This document shows positions 18,501 to 27,377 of a stretch of 64,000 nt of DNA, one piece after another. The notes beneath the pieces were generated by a model. It saw nothing but the letters and a program-made list of their open reading frames with translations, was not told the DNA's origin and searched no databases. Origin of the DNA: Anaerobiospirillum succiniciproducens DSM 6400 (lineage in GTDB: Bacteria; Pseudomonadota; Gammaproteobacteria; Enterobacterales; Succinivibrionaceae); the NCBI RefSeq assembly GCF_000482845.1, contig NZ_AXWV01000001.1:62001-126000 (forward strand), written 5' to 3'. The position numbers and the translations under genes are program-made. Positions within the stretch are counted from its first letter, which is position 1, and the number at the start of each line of letters is the position of its first letter.

Positions 18501-21500
18501 GCCTAATTACGAAAGCTATATGTCGTTAAAGCATGCGGTATTAGAGACTTTATATGCTCATAGTGATTACAAGCGACTGCCAAAGATTGCAGATAATGAC
18601 ACTGTCTTTAATGGCAATCTCAAGGCTTTCTTAAACAATCTGCGTACTGTGGTGCATAGCTTTAGCTATAGACGTTCTGACTTTGTAGATTCTCAGGCCA
18701 TCACTGCCTGTTTAAATCTCTATTACGCCATGAACCACGCTACTGCACCAAGTGTTGCTACTGGTGCTAATGTGCCATTCTTAGCCGATAGCGTCTCTAC
18801 TACTGCCAAGAAAGCAGCCGATCGCATCTTAAATGATGACGAGGAGATTCAGCGTAAGCTCAATGACCGCTTAGGCAAAAATAAAGCTGCAGCTGATACT
18901 AAAGACTCAGCAGATGCTCAAGACTCAACCGATGACAAGAGCGATGATCGCTCCTTAAAGATTGAGCTTGCTGCTAATGCCAAGCTGGAGTTTTATGATG
19001 CTTGCCGTCAAGAGCGTGCCTTAGCAAAGCGTGCGGCCAATGGTGATGCTAAAGCCGCCAAAATGCTTGAGTCAGCGCGTGAAGATATTAAGGCTTATGA
19101 TCAGCGTGCCCAAGAAATTATCGCAGCTGTGGATAATCCAAAGATCAAAGCAAGCGATATCGTCTTACTCAGCGAACAAAGAGCTAAGCAAAACGCTAAT
19201 GCCGCCAAGCAAGATGATGAAGCCTTAGAGCAAGATAGCAAATTTAAGACTAGCTCTGCTAACTCCAAGAGAGCAATGGCGCATGCTGCTATTGGTAACG
19301 AGCACTCTAGCTTAAGCAAGGATGAAGAGATTTTACTTGCCAAAGAGCAAGAGGCCCAGGCTTTTGCTGATGTTATCAAGGCAGGTCATGAGGTCGTTTG
19401 TCCTGTAGTCTTTGAACTTGATGAATTATCAGATGGCGAGGCAGAAGAGAGCTTAGGTAAGGATAGTGACGATAAGTCAGATATGCCTGTAGGCTATATG
19501 TCTAAGCAAGAGCTACTAGCTGAAGAGCAAGAGATTAAAGAGCTTTTAAAGAAGGCTTATTCCAACTTAAAAGACTCAGGTAAGGTTAATGTCTCTGATG
19601 AGCAAGACGCCATTTTAGAGAGGCTGATTAGCAGCATTGGTATTGCCTTTGAAACGCGCAATGCTGAAGAAGAGCGTAGCGATATTGCCGGTGCTTCTCG
19701 TGTCGTCGATGTACCTGAAGATGGTGTAATTGAGACCTTTAAAGACCGTGCTCAAGAACGTGTTCGTAGCGCTAAGCGTAAGTCTAAGAAGGCTCGTAGT
19801 GCCGATGATGCTATTCAGTTAGATGCATTAGAGCAATTAGGCGAGCTCGTGGCTAGCGGCGATAACTTTGCAGACTATGTCAGTGAGCACGATAAGTTTG
19901 TAAAAGCTTCAAGCTTTACCCTTGAGCAATTTAACAAGAACCATGAGGAATTCCAAAAGGTTCTCAAGGTTGAAGAAGAGCTTAATGGCAAGAGCGACAA
20001 TGAAAAAGAGGCCATAGTTGAAGAGGGTGTTAACACCATTAATGAACTAGGCAATATCATTGTTTCACGCCTCAAGCGCGGTGCCGATTACGCTAAGGAC
20101 ATTGATACCCCTGCAGTAGATAACAACACAGCAGCACAGAGCGCAAACAGCCCTGACCAGCCATCAGCCGATAGCAACAGCAATAGCAACAGCAATAGCA
20201 ATGCAAAGCAGCCTCAGCGCCAGCATCAGCATGATCATCAGCAACAGCGCCAGCATGAGCAGACAGCCTCCAAGGGCGTCGCTTCGGCACATATGGAGAT
20301 TAGTGCTGATCCTGACATGCAAGATACCATCTTGCGTGCATCTGCTAGCGCCATGTCTGAAGAGGACGATGCTAAAGAGCGCGATGAGGCCCATGAAGCT
20401 CATATGCGCAGCATTGCTATGTCTGAAAAGATCGTCAATCTGCGTGAGGCTATCACTGTTCTTAAAGACTTTGCTGAGCAAATTAGTTCCTCTAGAAAGA
20501 ATGATGGCGTTGCCTTTGACCAAAGCGAGGCGCTCAATACCCAAGAGTCCGATGCGGACAATGCCATAGCATCAAACGCTCCAAACAATCAGGTAGCAGC
20601 ATCAGCAAATGCCACTGACAAGGTCAATGCGCAAGCAAAGAATAGTGCAAGCGACAAAGATAAAGATACGGTTTATCAAAAGGCCGTGGATGACACTGCT
20701 GTAGCTCTGCTTAAAGATTTTATCAAGGGCGATAATCAGGAGACTGCCGCACCAACCGACAGTGGCGATAATGGCCACTCAGTTGAGGTAAGTGAGGTTC
20801 AGTCCAATAACTCACTTAAAGAGGCAGCATCAGGTCAATCAAGTAACGTTAACCCAGTTAATGAGTACAGCAATCTGACTATTTGTCGTGTGCGTGTACA
20901 GCGTGGTAGCTCCTTTAACAGCGCCGCAAATCTACAGGCACAGACAGAAGCTCAAAGCACTGCCATCGCTGCCTCTACTCAGATGGCATTAGAGAGTAGG
21001 GATTTAGCAAGTTCCGATACTAGCTTAGCTGCTGCTCCATCAGCACTGCCTGAGGCAGCAAAGAGCTCTACTACAGTCAATGCTCATCCATCTACAGCAC
21101 CAAGTACTGGTATTGCTGCAAACTCGATTCGTAAGTGCCGCAATTTAGGTATTAGATCTGAATATGAGTATGTGAACTTAGAAGCTGAGGTGAATAAAGA
21201 GCAAGAAGATGTTGATGCTCAGTTTGAGATTATCGATCATGCACGCAATGATGAAGAAAGACTTATCATCGATTATGCTCCATTCTTAGGTTTGCGTCGT
21301 CAGGCTAAGTATCTGTTTGAGAACTTTAAGTCATATGAGCTCTTGTACTATGAGTTAAATCGTCTTAAGACCTTAGCTCAGGAGACAGAACAGCTCTCAT
21401 TAGTTCACTATCTAGATTTCATGCTAGATAAGATCGCCCATACCATCGACGTGGATGCATTCTTAGACATGTCTAAGCGTCAGGTTGAAATTGAGGTGTT

Positions 21501-21507
21501 CTTATAG
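15556..21507 (+). CDS. Giant AAA-ATPase-like protein, upstream part of an amber-divided gene
   Basis: A 1983-residue protein with a GTG start and a weak GGCGG site. The N-terminus matches the AAA-ATPase-like family that usually precedes a PD-(D/E)XK nuclease domain: FIDKTLLI (37-44), then a Walker A-like RPHGFGKST (60-68) in place of the family's RPRRFGKT. A Walker B-like RVLLIDNFDAPLL follows near residue 395, with Asn where the family has Glu. Between these lies a long Ser/Asp/Ala-rich insertion (about 160-350). Further Ala/Gln/Asn-rich disordered stretches occupy about 690-930 and 1480-1900. The stop is a single TAG, after which the same frame continues open into the next feature. Function is unknown. 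Confidence 0.7.
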   Translation: MSKEDLAVQVDELMATDKAQEETVHDPLTKLITEGLFIDKTLLIKEFLKDEESHKTYILRPHGFGKSTLLDIIEAMYTDMERLKGTKVYEEGFDESLPVIRIDMQKLIGAFPFPVKLDFNAKTAACVKNLKLLSAPNNKEKDDFGSALFAAFYEQIASGKQAIKPSRTTSSEHNNSESQANVDRQADVERHGAAADSTANGTNLSESTADDSSLASGNDKHSVGAHSAADRYEEDLIASLEALSTLSADAKTNGDKSQASAQRDASYQDESSARDDASHDADNSETDVYYQSIDELGRGEAKASFISTEHALKGGSFHSANQAHKSSKRGKDHGAVQDKVNGSFEQQDALSDGGVALLDSINENFSYIPSQTSEKSSLFYIAHLLSRCEHRSRVLLIDNFDAPLLATAYEPALYNRRSQVMHYLFTILGTYAHVFRHIIITSTMPYESYGPGMRERNQNDLELDMKFSYSAKCAQMIGVSEEDLLSPQLSKYMSKALSYMQAIHAKYKDKDLATMHDDARSSFRHISLSMLELFVSGPCPQSTKELASLLSSFYGNFSFDRMTRTMAAVSVVNFLRHPEYGFAPYRYGAAPLDVRYAFDISGSSIADFMQVLSNIFKGEERVLLENATLPNALRPNSVIDRIVKLQRNLYRLKELKEQIIKAKGKGYKGEEIELINERLIYIRDRLNEIKKQMPTERSVSKALAAKVLPQKNASNSGGSVIYESAADTAAPNAASSQGAASAQDAAAAAKSSSQASKESESKSAPRHKSPFAIIDDEDELEQATENQESSPSNTNSPSNTIQAYLDEVGESIEAIEQQAAAAMANANLDVQEANAIDEGNGTAATNNTDEPSDSNANGQDAAAAPSASGNAQNSGINSAKSQDGQAAASNYAMSNASVKDDGNAAQSDFSEETMGVITDELADGKIDLIAPVRGRNGQNMESPEEREMMRRMPLGMTLSHLMVAFGYLTTCRYENYELLSTMPNYESYMSLKHAVLETLYAHSDYKRLPKIADNDTVFNGNLKAFLNNLRTVVHSFSYRRSDFVDSQAITACLNLYYAMNHATAPSVATGANVPFLADSVSTTAKKAADRILNDDEEIQRKLNDRLGKNKAAADTKDSADAQDSTDDKSDDRSLKIELAANAKLEFYDACRQERALAKRAANGDAKAAKMLESAREDIKAYDQRAQEIIAAVDNPKIKASDIVLLSEQRAKQNANAAKQDDEALEQDSKFKTSSANSKRAMAHAAIGNEHSSLSKDEEILLAKEQEAQAFADVIKAGHEVVCPVVFELDELSDGEAEESLGKDSDDKSDMPVGYMSKQELLAEEQEIKELLKKAYSNLKDSGKVNVSDEQDAILERLISSIGIAFETRNAEEERSDIAGASRVVDVPEDGVIETFKDRAQERVRSAKRKSKKARSADDAIQLDALEQLGELVASGDNFADYVSEHDKFVKASSFTLEQFNKNHEEFQKVLKVEEELNGKSDNEKEAIVEEGVNTINELGNIIVSRLKRGADYAKDIDTPAVDNNTAAQSANSPDQPSADSNSNSNSNSNAKQPQRQHQHDHQQQRQHEQTASKGVASAHMEISADPDMQDTILRASASAMSEEDDAKERDEAHEAHMRSIAMSEKIVNLREAITVLKDFAEQISSSRKNDGVAFDQSEALNTQESDADNAIASNAPNNQVAASANATDKVNAQAKNSASDKDKDTVYQKAVDDTAVALLKDFIKGDNQETAAPTDSGDNGHSVEVSEVQSNNSLKEAASGQSSNVNPVNEYSNLTICRVRVQRGSSFNSAANLQAQTEAQSTAIAASTQMALESRDLASSDTSLAAAPSALPEAAKSSTTVNAHPSTAPSTGIAANSIRKCRNLGIRSEYEYVNLEAEVNKEQEDVDAQFEIIDHARNDEERLIIDYAPFLGLRRQAKYLFENFKSYELLYYELNRLKTLAQETEQLSLVHYLDFMLDKIAHTIDVDAFLDMSKRQVEIEVFL
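21505..21507 (+). other. In-frame amber codon dividing the AAA-like gene
   Basis: The frame reads TTC TTA TAG CGT GAT AGA, then open codons through the TTG at 21544 to the stop at 23229. No other stop or frameshift lies between the halves. Confidence 0.9.
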
Positions 21508-21543
21508 CGTGATAGAAATCCTGATTGGTGTGATCGAGGTGAC

Positions 21544-23229
21544 TTGTACTCAGTTATTGAGGATCAAGTGCATCTGATCGTCGGCTCTAAGAGCATTAAA
21601 GATAAGTACTTTAGACTGCAAAACCTCGCTGATATTGCTACCAATCAAGGCTTACTCTTCTTAAGTGGCTGGATTTGGAACCATCAGCAAGAGTACGTCA
21701 AGTTCTCAGATCAAAGCGCCAAGGCCCAGCAAGCTGAGCAAGGCAAAGCCTCTGCGCAAATCCAAGCTGAGGCCCAAGCTCTTGCATCCCAAGCAACTAA
21801 GCCTGCACAATCGGCTAATCCAGCCCAAGCTGCACAGGCAGCCGCTGATCCCACAGCTGATGCGAAAACAGCTCATGCTGCTGCAGCATCCTCAGCTATA
21901 GCTTCAGCCATAACTGCCGCTGCACGCAATAGCGCAATGTCAGATGACACTGATGATAATGTCATGGGTCTGCCAAGCGAGATTGCAATTGCTCAAGATG
22001 AGGCTATTGCTAAGGCCAATGATCGCTCACAAAAGGCAGCATCTATGGCTATCTCAGCTAACAATCTGCGTATTGTTGGAGTGCCAGGCGCTGACTATGA
22101 GTTTGATGATATTTATGCCGATGAAGATCTCGTAGAAGAGTTCTATGATGACTATTTTGAAAGCACCTTTGAACTCATTTTAGAGGCCGTCTATGCCATC
22201 GTAGGCTATAAGACTCATTATGATGATATAAATGGTCTTACTTACGAGGACTTATCTCCTCTTGAGCGTCAAAATGAGCAAGAGATGAAATGGGTTACAC
22301 CTGAGTCGATTGCTAGAATTGCTAAGACTTGGCGCATCATAAAGGCAGCAAGTGTAGCTGGTGAGCCTTTAACTGACAGCCATTTAGCTTTCTTAAGCAC
22401 GATTGAGGCTGAGTACCATCTGTCGCAAGCTGTTAAGTACGCTATTACCGAGGCTAGAAGCAATAAGCCACAAGAAGATATTGATATCGACACCATCTTG
22501 AAGGATGCGCAATTAATATCTAAGTCGATGTTCAACGCACGACAAGAAGAGCTCAAAGAGCGTCGTCGTATGCAAGATCTCTTAGTGAAGTCTGTGGTTG
22601 AGGCATTGCTTAAAAAGCGTATGCCAACTATGAACCTTGAGGCTGAGTTTGAGCACTTAAACTCTTTACCATTGTCGGTCGATAAGATTTTGAATTTACG
22701 CCGTTACATGATGTTAGCGCGTAAATACAATCGCCGCGATTGCTTTGATAAGGCAGCTACCGTACTTAAGCGAGCTATTGAGAAGATCGATATCGAGCAG
22801 CCAGGAGCACTCCAAGAGCGTATTAGCTCAGTGAAGATTAACTCACTAAACTTCTCAAATAAGCCTGTTGAGCATGCTGATGATAGTAAACAACAATCAC
22901 TGCGCAAGCTCGACTCTCAAGGATTATTAGGACAGTTAGCAGTCTTCTCTGGGCCTAAGACAGGTAAGATGCGCCATAGCAACTTTACGGTATGGAATAA
23001 CGATAGTGCCATCATCTTAGAGATTCAGACAATTAAGAATCTCTCTGAAGTGCAAGATGCAGTAAAAAGAGCGATGTCGCTGATTATGACTGTCAATAAT
23101 CCTCTTGCCGAGGTCTTAGGTCGTTCAGCCGAGCTCGTTGCCAACTACAAGGTACGCCGCATTGCCGTGGTCGCATTACTCACTGAAAACGGCATCAAGC
23201 TCGTCAAAGCCATGAACCTCGACATCTAA
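21544..23229 (+). CDS. Downstream part of the amber-divided gene, degenerate PD-(D/E)XK-like C-terminus
   Basis: 561 residues starting at a TTG. The reading frame is the same as that of the upstream part and is open from the codon after its TAG (21505-21507), so the two parts are separated by one stop codon. The upstream family normally ends in a PD-(D/E)XK nuclease-like domain. Here the C-terminal 110 residues (from GLLGQLAVFSGPKTGK) have that outline, but the expected D..ExK reads NNDSAIILEIQ, with Gln for the catalytic Lys. A short GAGG lies 4 nt before the TTG. An Ala/Gln-rich stretch covers residues about 55-135. It may be a separate subunit, a readthrough product or part of a pseudogene. 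Confidence 0.65.
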   Translation: MYSVIEDQVHLIVGSKSIKDKYFRLQNLADIATNQGLLFLSGWIWNHQQEYVKFSDQSAKAQQAEQGKASAQIQAEAQALASQATKPAQSANPAQAAQAAADPTADAKTAHAAAASSAIASAITAAARNSAMSDDTDDNVMGLPSEIAIAQDEAIAKANDRSQKAASMAISANNLRIVGVPGADYEFDDIYADEDLVEEFYDDYFESTFELILEAVYAIVGYKTHYDDINGLTYEDLSPLERQNEQEMKWVTPESIARIAKTWRIIKAASVAGEPLTDSHLAFLSTIEAEYHLSQAVKYAITEARSNKPQEDIDIDTILKDAQLISKSMFNARQEELKERRRMQDLLVKSVVEALLKKRMPTMNLEAEFEHLNSLPLSVDKILNLRRYMMLARKYNRRDCFDKAATVLKRAIEKIDIEQPGALQERISSVKINSLNFSNKPVEHADDSKQQSLRKLDSQGLLGQLAVFSGPKTGKMRHSNFTVWNNDSAIILEIQTIKNLSEVQDAVKRAMSLIMTVNNPLAEVLGRSAELVANYKVRRIAVVALLTENGIKLVKAMNLDI

Positions 23230-23980
23230 AACAATTGGCCAAAATCACGCAGCACTTAAAAGCACTACACTGCGTTAAGCGGCTTATAACACAGCAGTGT
23301 TGTACTCAAATACATTAGCTTTAGACATCCATGTGTCTAAGGCTAGTGTCGTGTACAGCTGCAGCAAACAAGTCAGATACTGCAAGTACAAGTACAAGGG
23401 CATTGGAAAGGTAGCTATTGCAGTAGGCGAGCAAGCTAAGAAGCGTAAGAGCCAATAGATAGGCAAAGAGATAGGCTCTACGATAGATAAGGGATTAGGC
23501 AGAATAGGGGCTATTAAAGAAGCCTGCTACAGCTGTACATCGGTCGGATAGCTACAAAGATGAGTTGCTCTTAGTTTCAGGAGAGCATATGTTGCTATCA
23601 ATATGGATTTAGTCACCTGGAGTCGTTTTAATCCATACCGCCTATGTTCGCAATGTCAGTCTGTTTAGCTGTAGCAGGTTAGCGACGTTTGCTAAGGCTA
23701 ATTTAAGTTAGCTGTAGCTAACAATGACAATGTAACAAAGCCTTTGGTACTTTGCAAACAAAAGTTGTAAATTTTTTAAAAGCTCCCGACGAGAGGTATT
23801 TCCACACAATGATGTGCACTAGCATGGAACACTATCAATAAAATACAGTGTGCTTAAATTTAGAATATTGTTGCACATGATGGCCTAAGAATTTGTAAAA
23901 ATTATTGCCGGTACATCCATTAAATCGCTTAGATATAGGATTTTGCTAGATGGATACATAATGATTGTATCTGTATGCAA
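23230..23980. other. Spacer upstream of the sialidase gene
   Basis: No gene is supported. A hairpin GTTAGC/GCTAAC lies at 23707-23722, with related TTAGCTGTAGC copies near 23665 and 23709. The stretch from 23750 is AT-rich. Confidence 0.4.
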
Positions 23981-23984
23981 ATTG

Positions 23985-23994
23985 GAAACGTTTC
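23985..23994. promoter_or_regulatory. LacI/GalR-type operator-like palindrome
   Basis: GAAACGTTTC is a perfect 10-bp palindrome with a central CG, the hallmark of LacI-family operators. It lies about 200 bp upstream of the sialidase signal-peptide start. No LacI-family regulator is encoded in this window. Confidence 0.45.
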
Positions 23995-24191
23995 ACAAAA
24001 TCCGGTGTTACACTACATTGCACAGAAGTAGGGCGACATAAATATAATCTCAAAATTTAGATCTAGATAACACTTTTGATCGATATGTGTAATGAGCAAG
24101 AGTCAATTAGCATGGCTACATGAAATCTTATGCTAAGTTTTTTGAAAAATTTGGAAAAAATTTCCATCAAGTTTTGCATAAGAGTATTGTC

Positions 24192-26516
24192 ATGAAAAGA
24201 TCACGTTTAGCCTTTGCTTTAGGAGCATCACTTCTTGCTGCTTCATCTGCCCACGCAGCCAATTACTTTGACTCCCAGGACATTTACAATGGAGCTGGTG
24301 CCAAGCTCTATGCAGTCGGTGAGGTAGGCCCTGGTATCGCTTTCCGTATTCCTGCTATGGCATCCATGGGCAATGGCGTACTGATCACAGCAGCTGACGT
24401 CCGTTATGCTGGCTCAACTTGGTCTGATCTTTATTCTGACAATGCTGTACGCGAGACAAAATTATCTACCAAGATCTCCTATGATGGTGGCTTAACTTGG
24501 AGTGACCTGTCTATCCTAGATGCTGAAACAGGTGGTGACGGCTCAAGCAGCAAAAATTATATGTCATTGGCCACTGATCCTGCATTGGTTTATAACAATG
24601 CCACCAATACAGTCTTAATGTTTGGTCTTCGTAACAATGTAAATTTAAACACAGGTAATTTCTCTCAAAGTAATCCAGATAATCTGACAGGCGTAAATAC
24701 CTCTCAGCAGGAATCTGATTTTGTGATGCTTACTTCTAAAGATCAAGGTAAATCCTGGACCTCAAGGAGCATCTATAAAGAGGTTCTTGATCAAATTAAT
24801 GCACACTCTGGCTCAAAGAAGTTCTCTATTGTATTCCAAGGCCCAGGTGGCGGTATGGTCTATAACAATAAGATCTACGTGCCAATCCAAGCTTGGAGTC
24901 ATGCTCGCGATACAGGAACAGCAGGTACAAACAACGTGAAGTATTTTGCAACATCTGGCTTCATGGTATCTGAAGACAATGGAGAAACATGGAAAGTATC
25001 ATCAATGATATCTCCAAACATTGATGATAAGCTTAGTGGTAAAGACAGCAAGATGAACACTTCGGAAAGTAACATCTTCCACTACAAAGGAAAGATTCGC
25101 CTAGCTGTCCGTCATGAAACAACAAAGCCAAATCCAAATGATAGTGGTAATAAAGGTCAGAAGCTTCGTCTGTGCTATGAGTATGACGAGAAGAACGACA
25201 GCTGGACTTTAGTTGATGAGCCATACATTCCAAAGGATGTGGCTATGGTAGAGACTAGTACTCACAACTTATCAGAAGATGTCTATCTGGTTGGATATAC
25301 TTCATATAAGCACGTACCTGGACACCATTCAGGTAATCCAAACCGTCGACAGGGTCAACGATTAGTTACTAATACCGGAATTACGATTGCTTTAGCCGAT
25401 GTGCTGTCTGAGGGCTACACCTCAATCACACATGATGATGCAAACATTTACGTAATGTACGAGGGTCACTTAGATCAGCACGATATTTTCTTCAAGGCAA
25501 TTGATTGGAAGCATCGTGATTATGCAAACTTGAATACCCAGATTCGTAACCGTGCTAATACTGTTAACGGTATTGCTGATAAGTTTGCAAAAGAGACTGG
25601 TTATATCTCTGGCTCCTTTGGATCAGATAGCGCTGGTGGTCAGATCATCGGCTCTGCAGGTGCGCTTAAGGGCGGTATCTTTGTTTATCAGAATGATGAC
25701 TTAGATAGCGAGAATGCTGGTGTAGTTGAGTACGATACCTTTGATGTAGCTTTAGTTGCAGGTATCGATCAGCAGTTTGCCAAAAACATTAAGGGCACTG
25801 CTATGCTTGGCTACATGAACTCCAACATCGACTATGCCAACGGCTCCGAGAACGATGTTTCAAGCTTAATTGCTGGCTACAGATTACAGATTGATACTGA
25901 CTATGTTGGAATTCGCACTGGTGTTGCTGCAGTAGGCTCCGATAACAGCTTCAAGCGTAACAACAAGGAAGGTTTAGGTAAGACCGCTGATTTTGATAGC
26001 TTCTCCTTATCTTTCTCAACCGAACTGTTTAAGGACTTCGACTTAAGCAACTACGGTAATGTTGAAATGACTGGTGGTATGGTTAATACCTTCTTTACTC
26101 ACGAGGACTTCCGTGAAGTAGGCGGTGAGGGTATTGGTGAGAATGGTCAGTTAGGTGCTAACAATGCAACCATTCGTGCATCTAACCTGCAGTCACACGA
26201 ACTATTTGTTAAGGCCGCTTGGAACAGCAAGCCAATTGCTTTAAGTGACTTTGCTAACCTTACTTTCAACGGTGATATGAAGTACGCAATTGATCTTGCT
26301 GATGCTGATGACTGGAATGAGGAATATCGTTCTATGTCTGTAGAGCGTAAGTACGACTCCATTGGTGAGCTCTACTCAGCACGTGATGGCGGTCTGTTCA
26401 CTACTTCCTTAGGCGCTGATGTTGAGATCCTTAAGCAAATTAAGGTAGGTCTCAAGGGCGTAGCTGATAGCCGTGGTGAGTACTCTGCCAAGCTTGAAGG
26501 CCGCATTAGCCTCTAA
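24192..26516 (+). CDS. Secreted sialidase with C-terminal beta-barrel-like (autotransporter-type) region
   Basis: Likely removes terminal sialic acid from host glycoconjugates at the cell surface. From the ATG at 24192 the protein starts with a signal peptide, MKRSRLAFALGASLLAASSAHA. The sialidase FRIP motif follows (GIAFRIPAM), then three Asp-boxes (SYDGGLTW, SKDQGKSW, SEDNGETW). The last roughly 270 residues, from GGIFVYQNDDLD, alternate polar and hydrophobic residues with many Gly and aromatics, like an autotransporter barrel. The chain ends in Leu rather than the usual Phe or Trp. An upstream in-frame ATG at 24120 would add 24 residues; neither start has a strong ribosome binding site. 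A palindrome and terminator follow. Confidence 0.85.
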   Translation: MKRSRLAFALGASLLAASSAHAANYFDSQDIYNGAGAKLYAVGEVGPGIAFRIPAMASMGNGVLITAADVRYAGSTWSDLYSDNAVRETKLSTKISYDGGLTWSDLSILDAETGGDGSSSKNYMSLATDPALVYNNATNTVLMFGLRNNVNLNTGNFSQSNPDNLTGVNTSQQESDFVMLTSKDQGKSWTSRSIYKEVLDQINAHSGSKKFSIVFQGPGGGMVYNNKIYVPIQAWSHARDTGTAGTNNVKYFATSGFMVSEDNGETWKVSSMISPNIDDKLSGKDSKMNTSESNIFHYKGKIRLAVRHETTKPNPNDSGNKGQKLRLCYEYDEKNDSWTLVDEPYIPKDVAMVETSTHNLSEDVYLVGYTSYKHVPGHHSGNPNRRQGQRLVTNTGITIALADVLSEGYTSITHDDANIYVMYEGHLDQHDIFFKAIDWKHRDYANLNTQIRNRANTVNGIADKFAKETGYISGSFGSDSAGGQIIGSAGALKGGIFVYQNDDLDSENAGVVEYDTFDVALVAGIDQQFAKNIKGTAMLGYMNSNIDYANGSENDVSSLIAGYRLQIDTDYVGIRTGVAAVGSDNSFKRNNKEGLGKTADFDSFSLSFSTELFKDFDLSNYGNVEMTGGMVNTFFTHEDFREVGGEGIGENGQLGANNATIRASNLQSHELFVKAAWNSKPIALSDFANLTFNGDMKYAIDLADADDWNEEYRSMSVERKYDSIGELYSARDGGLFTTSLGADVEILKQIKVGLKGVADSRGEYSAKLEGRISL

Positions 26517-26531
26517 TCATAATAATTGCTA

Positions 26532-26584
26532 AGCTCAATTAATTGAGCTCAATACCTTACTTAAGCCTCGCAATTGCGGGGCTT
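26532..26584 (+). terminator. Palindrome plus intrinsic terminator after the sialidase gene
   Basis: The 16-bp perfect palindrome GCTCAATTAATTGAGC (26532-26547) is followed by a 9-bp stem, AAGCCTCGC with GCGGGGCTT (26563-26584), an AATT loop and a T-run to 26586. Confidence 0.88.
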
Positions 26585-26727
26585 TTTAGTTCTTATGCAG
26601 TTTGTGCGGGCGCTGTTTTCCAAGCAAGGTCATAGGATTGCGCAATTGCACATTGATCTTGTAGCTGTGAGAATGGGGCTTTTAGATTAGTGTGTGTATG
26701 CTATTGCTAGATACAACATGAGGGGAT

Positions 26728-26751
26728 AAAAAAAGAGCTTTAACAGCTCTT
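26728..26751 (-). terminator. Terminator of the tRNA-Cys pair
   Basis: On the minus strand AGAGCT pairs with AGCTCT and is followed by six or seven T (26728-26734 read as A on the plus strand). It begins 5 nt after the 3' end of the downstream tRNA. Confidence 0.85.
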
Positions 26752-26754
26752 GGA

Positions 26755-26828
26755 TGGAGGCGACTTCCGGAGTCGAACCGGACTACACGAATTTGCAATC
26801 CGCTGCATAACCGCTTTGCTAAGTCGCC
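26755..26828 (-). tRNA. tRNA-Cys(GCA), copy 1
   Basis: 74 nt on the minus strand, with a GGCGACT/AGTCGCC acceptor stem, anticodon GCA in the loop TTGCAAA, TTCGACT in the T arm, and an encoded CCA end. It is identical to the copy at 26856-26929 and lies second in the transcript. Confidence 0.95.
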
Positions 26829-26855
26829 TTTAAGGCACTCGTAAATGAGTTGTGA

Positions 26856-26929
26856 TGGAGGCGACTTCCGGAGTCGAACCGGACTACACGAATTTGCAAT
26901 CCGCTGCATAACCGCTTTGCTAAGTCGCC
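26856..26929 (-). tRNA. tRNA-Cys(GCA), copy 2
   Basis: 74 nt on the minus strand, identical to the first copy, with an encoded CCA end. It is the promoter-proximal copy; 27 bp separate the two. Confidence 0.95.
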
Positions 26930-26971
26930 AAAAATTACTTACTGCTACTTGGTTCGCTGTAAGTGATGCTC

Positions 26972-26999
26972 ATTATAAGGATTTGCATATAGGTGTCAA
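26972..26999 (-). promoter_or_regulatory. Consensus sigma-70 promoter for the tRNA-Cys operon
   Basis: On the minus strand TTGACA (26999-26994) and TATAAT (26977-26972) are both perfect and separated by 16 bp, about 43 bp upstream of the first tRNA. Confidence 0.92.
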
Positions 27000-27377
27000 C
27001 ATACAATCTTAACTTTTTGCCAAAAACGAGGCAGCAAGCAGACTCATTAATTAGCAATATATGCTTATATTAGGCATGTATATGGGATTTGTTAAAGATA
27101 GAGTGACTAAAATGCCACGCTTTATATTGAGGGCTGTAGCACCATCGTTTGCCACGATGTTATTGCAATTTTCCCATGAGATAGGGCTTGAGGCACTTTT
27201 TGCACACTTTGTATGGAACTAGGCTATTGGGTGCTAAACTTGTGCTATCGCATTTTGCAGATACAAGAGTGACTTTAAAGCTATGGCTTGATGCTGTAGC
27301 CATATATTTTCTCTCTATGCATCCTACTTAACCTTGGTACTGAACAGTAATGGCTTTTGCTATTCGGAGTGTTTTTT
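27000..27377. other. Spacer between the tRNA promoter and xseA
   Basis: No gene supported. A GGAG ribosome binding site for xseA ends 8 nt before the ATG at 27378. Confidence 0.4.
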
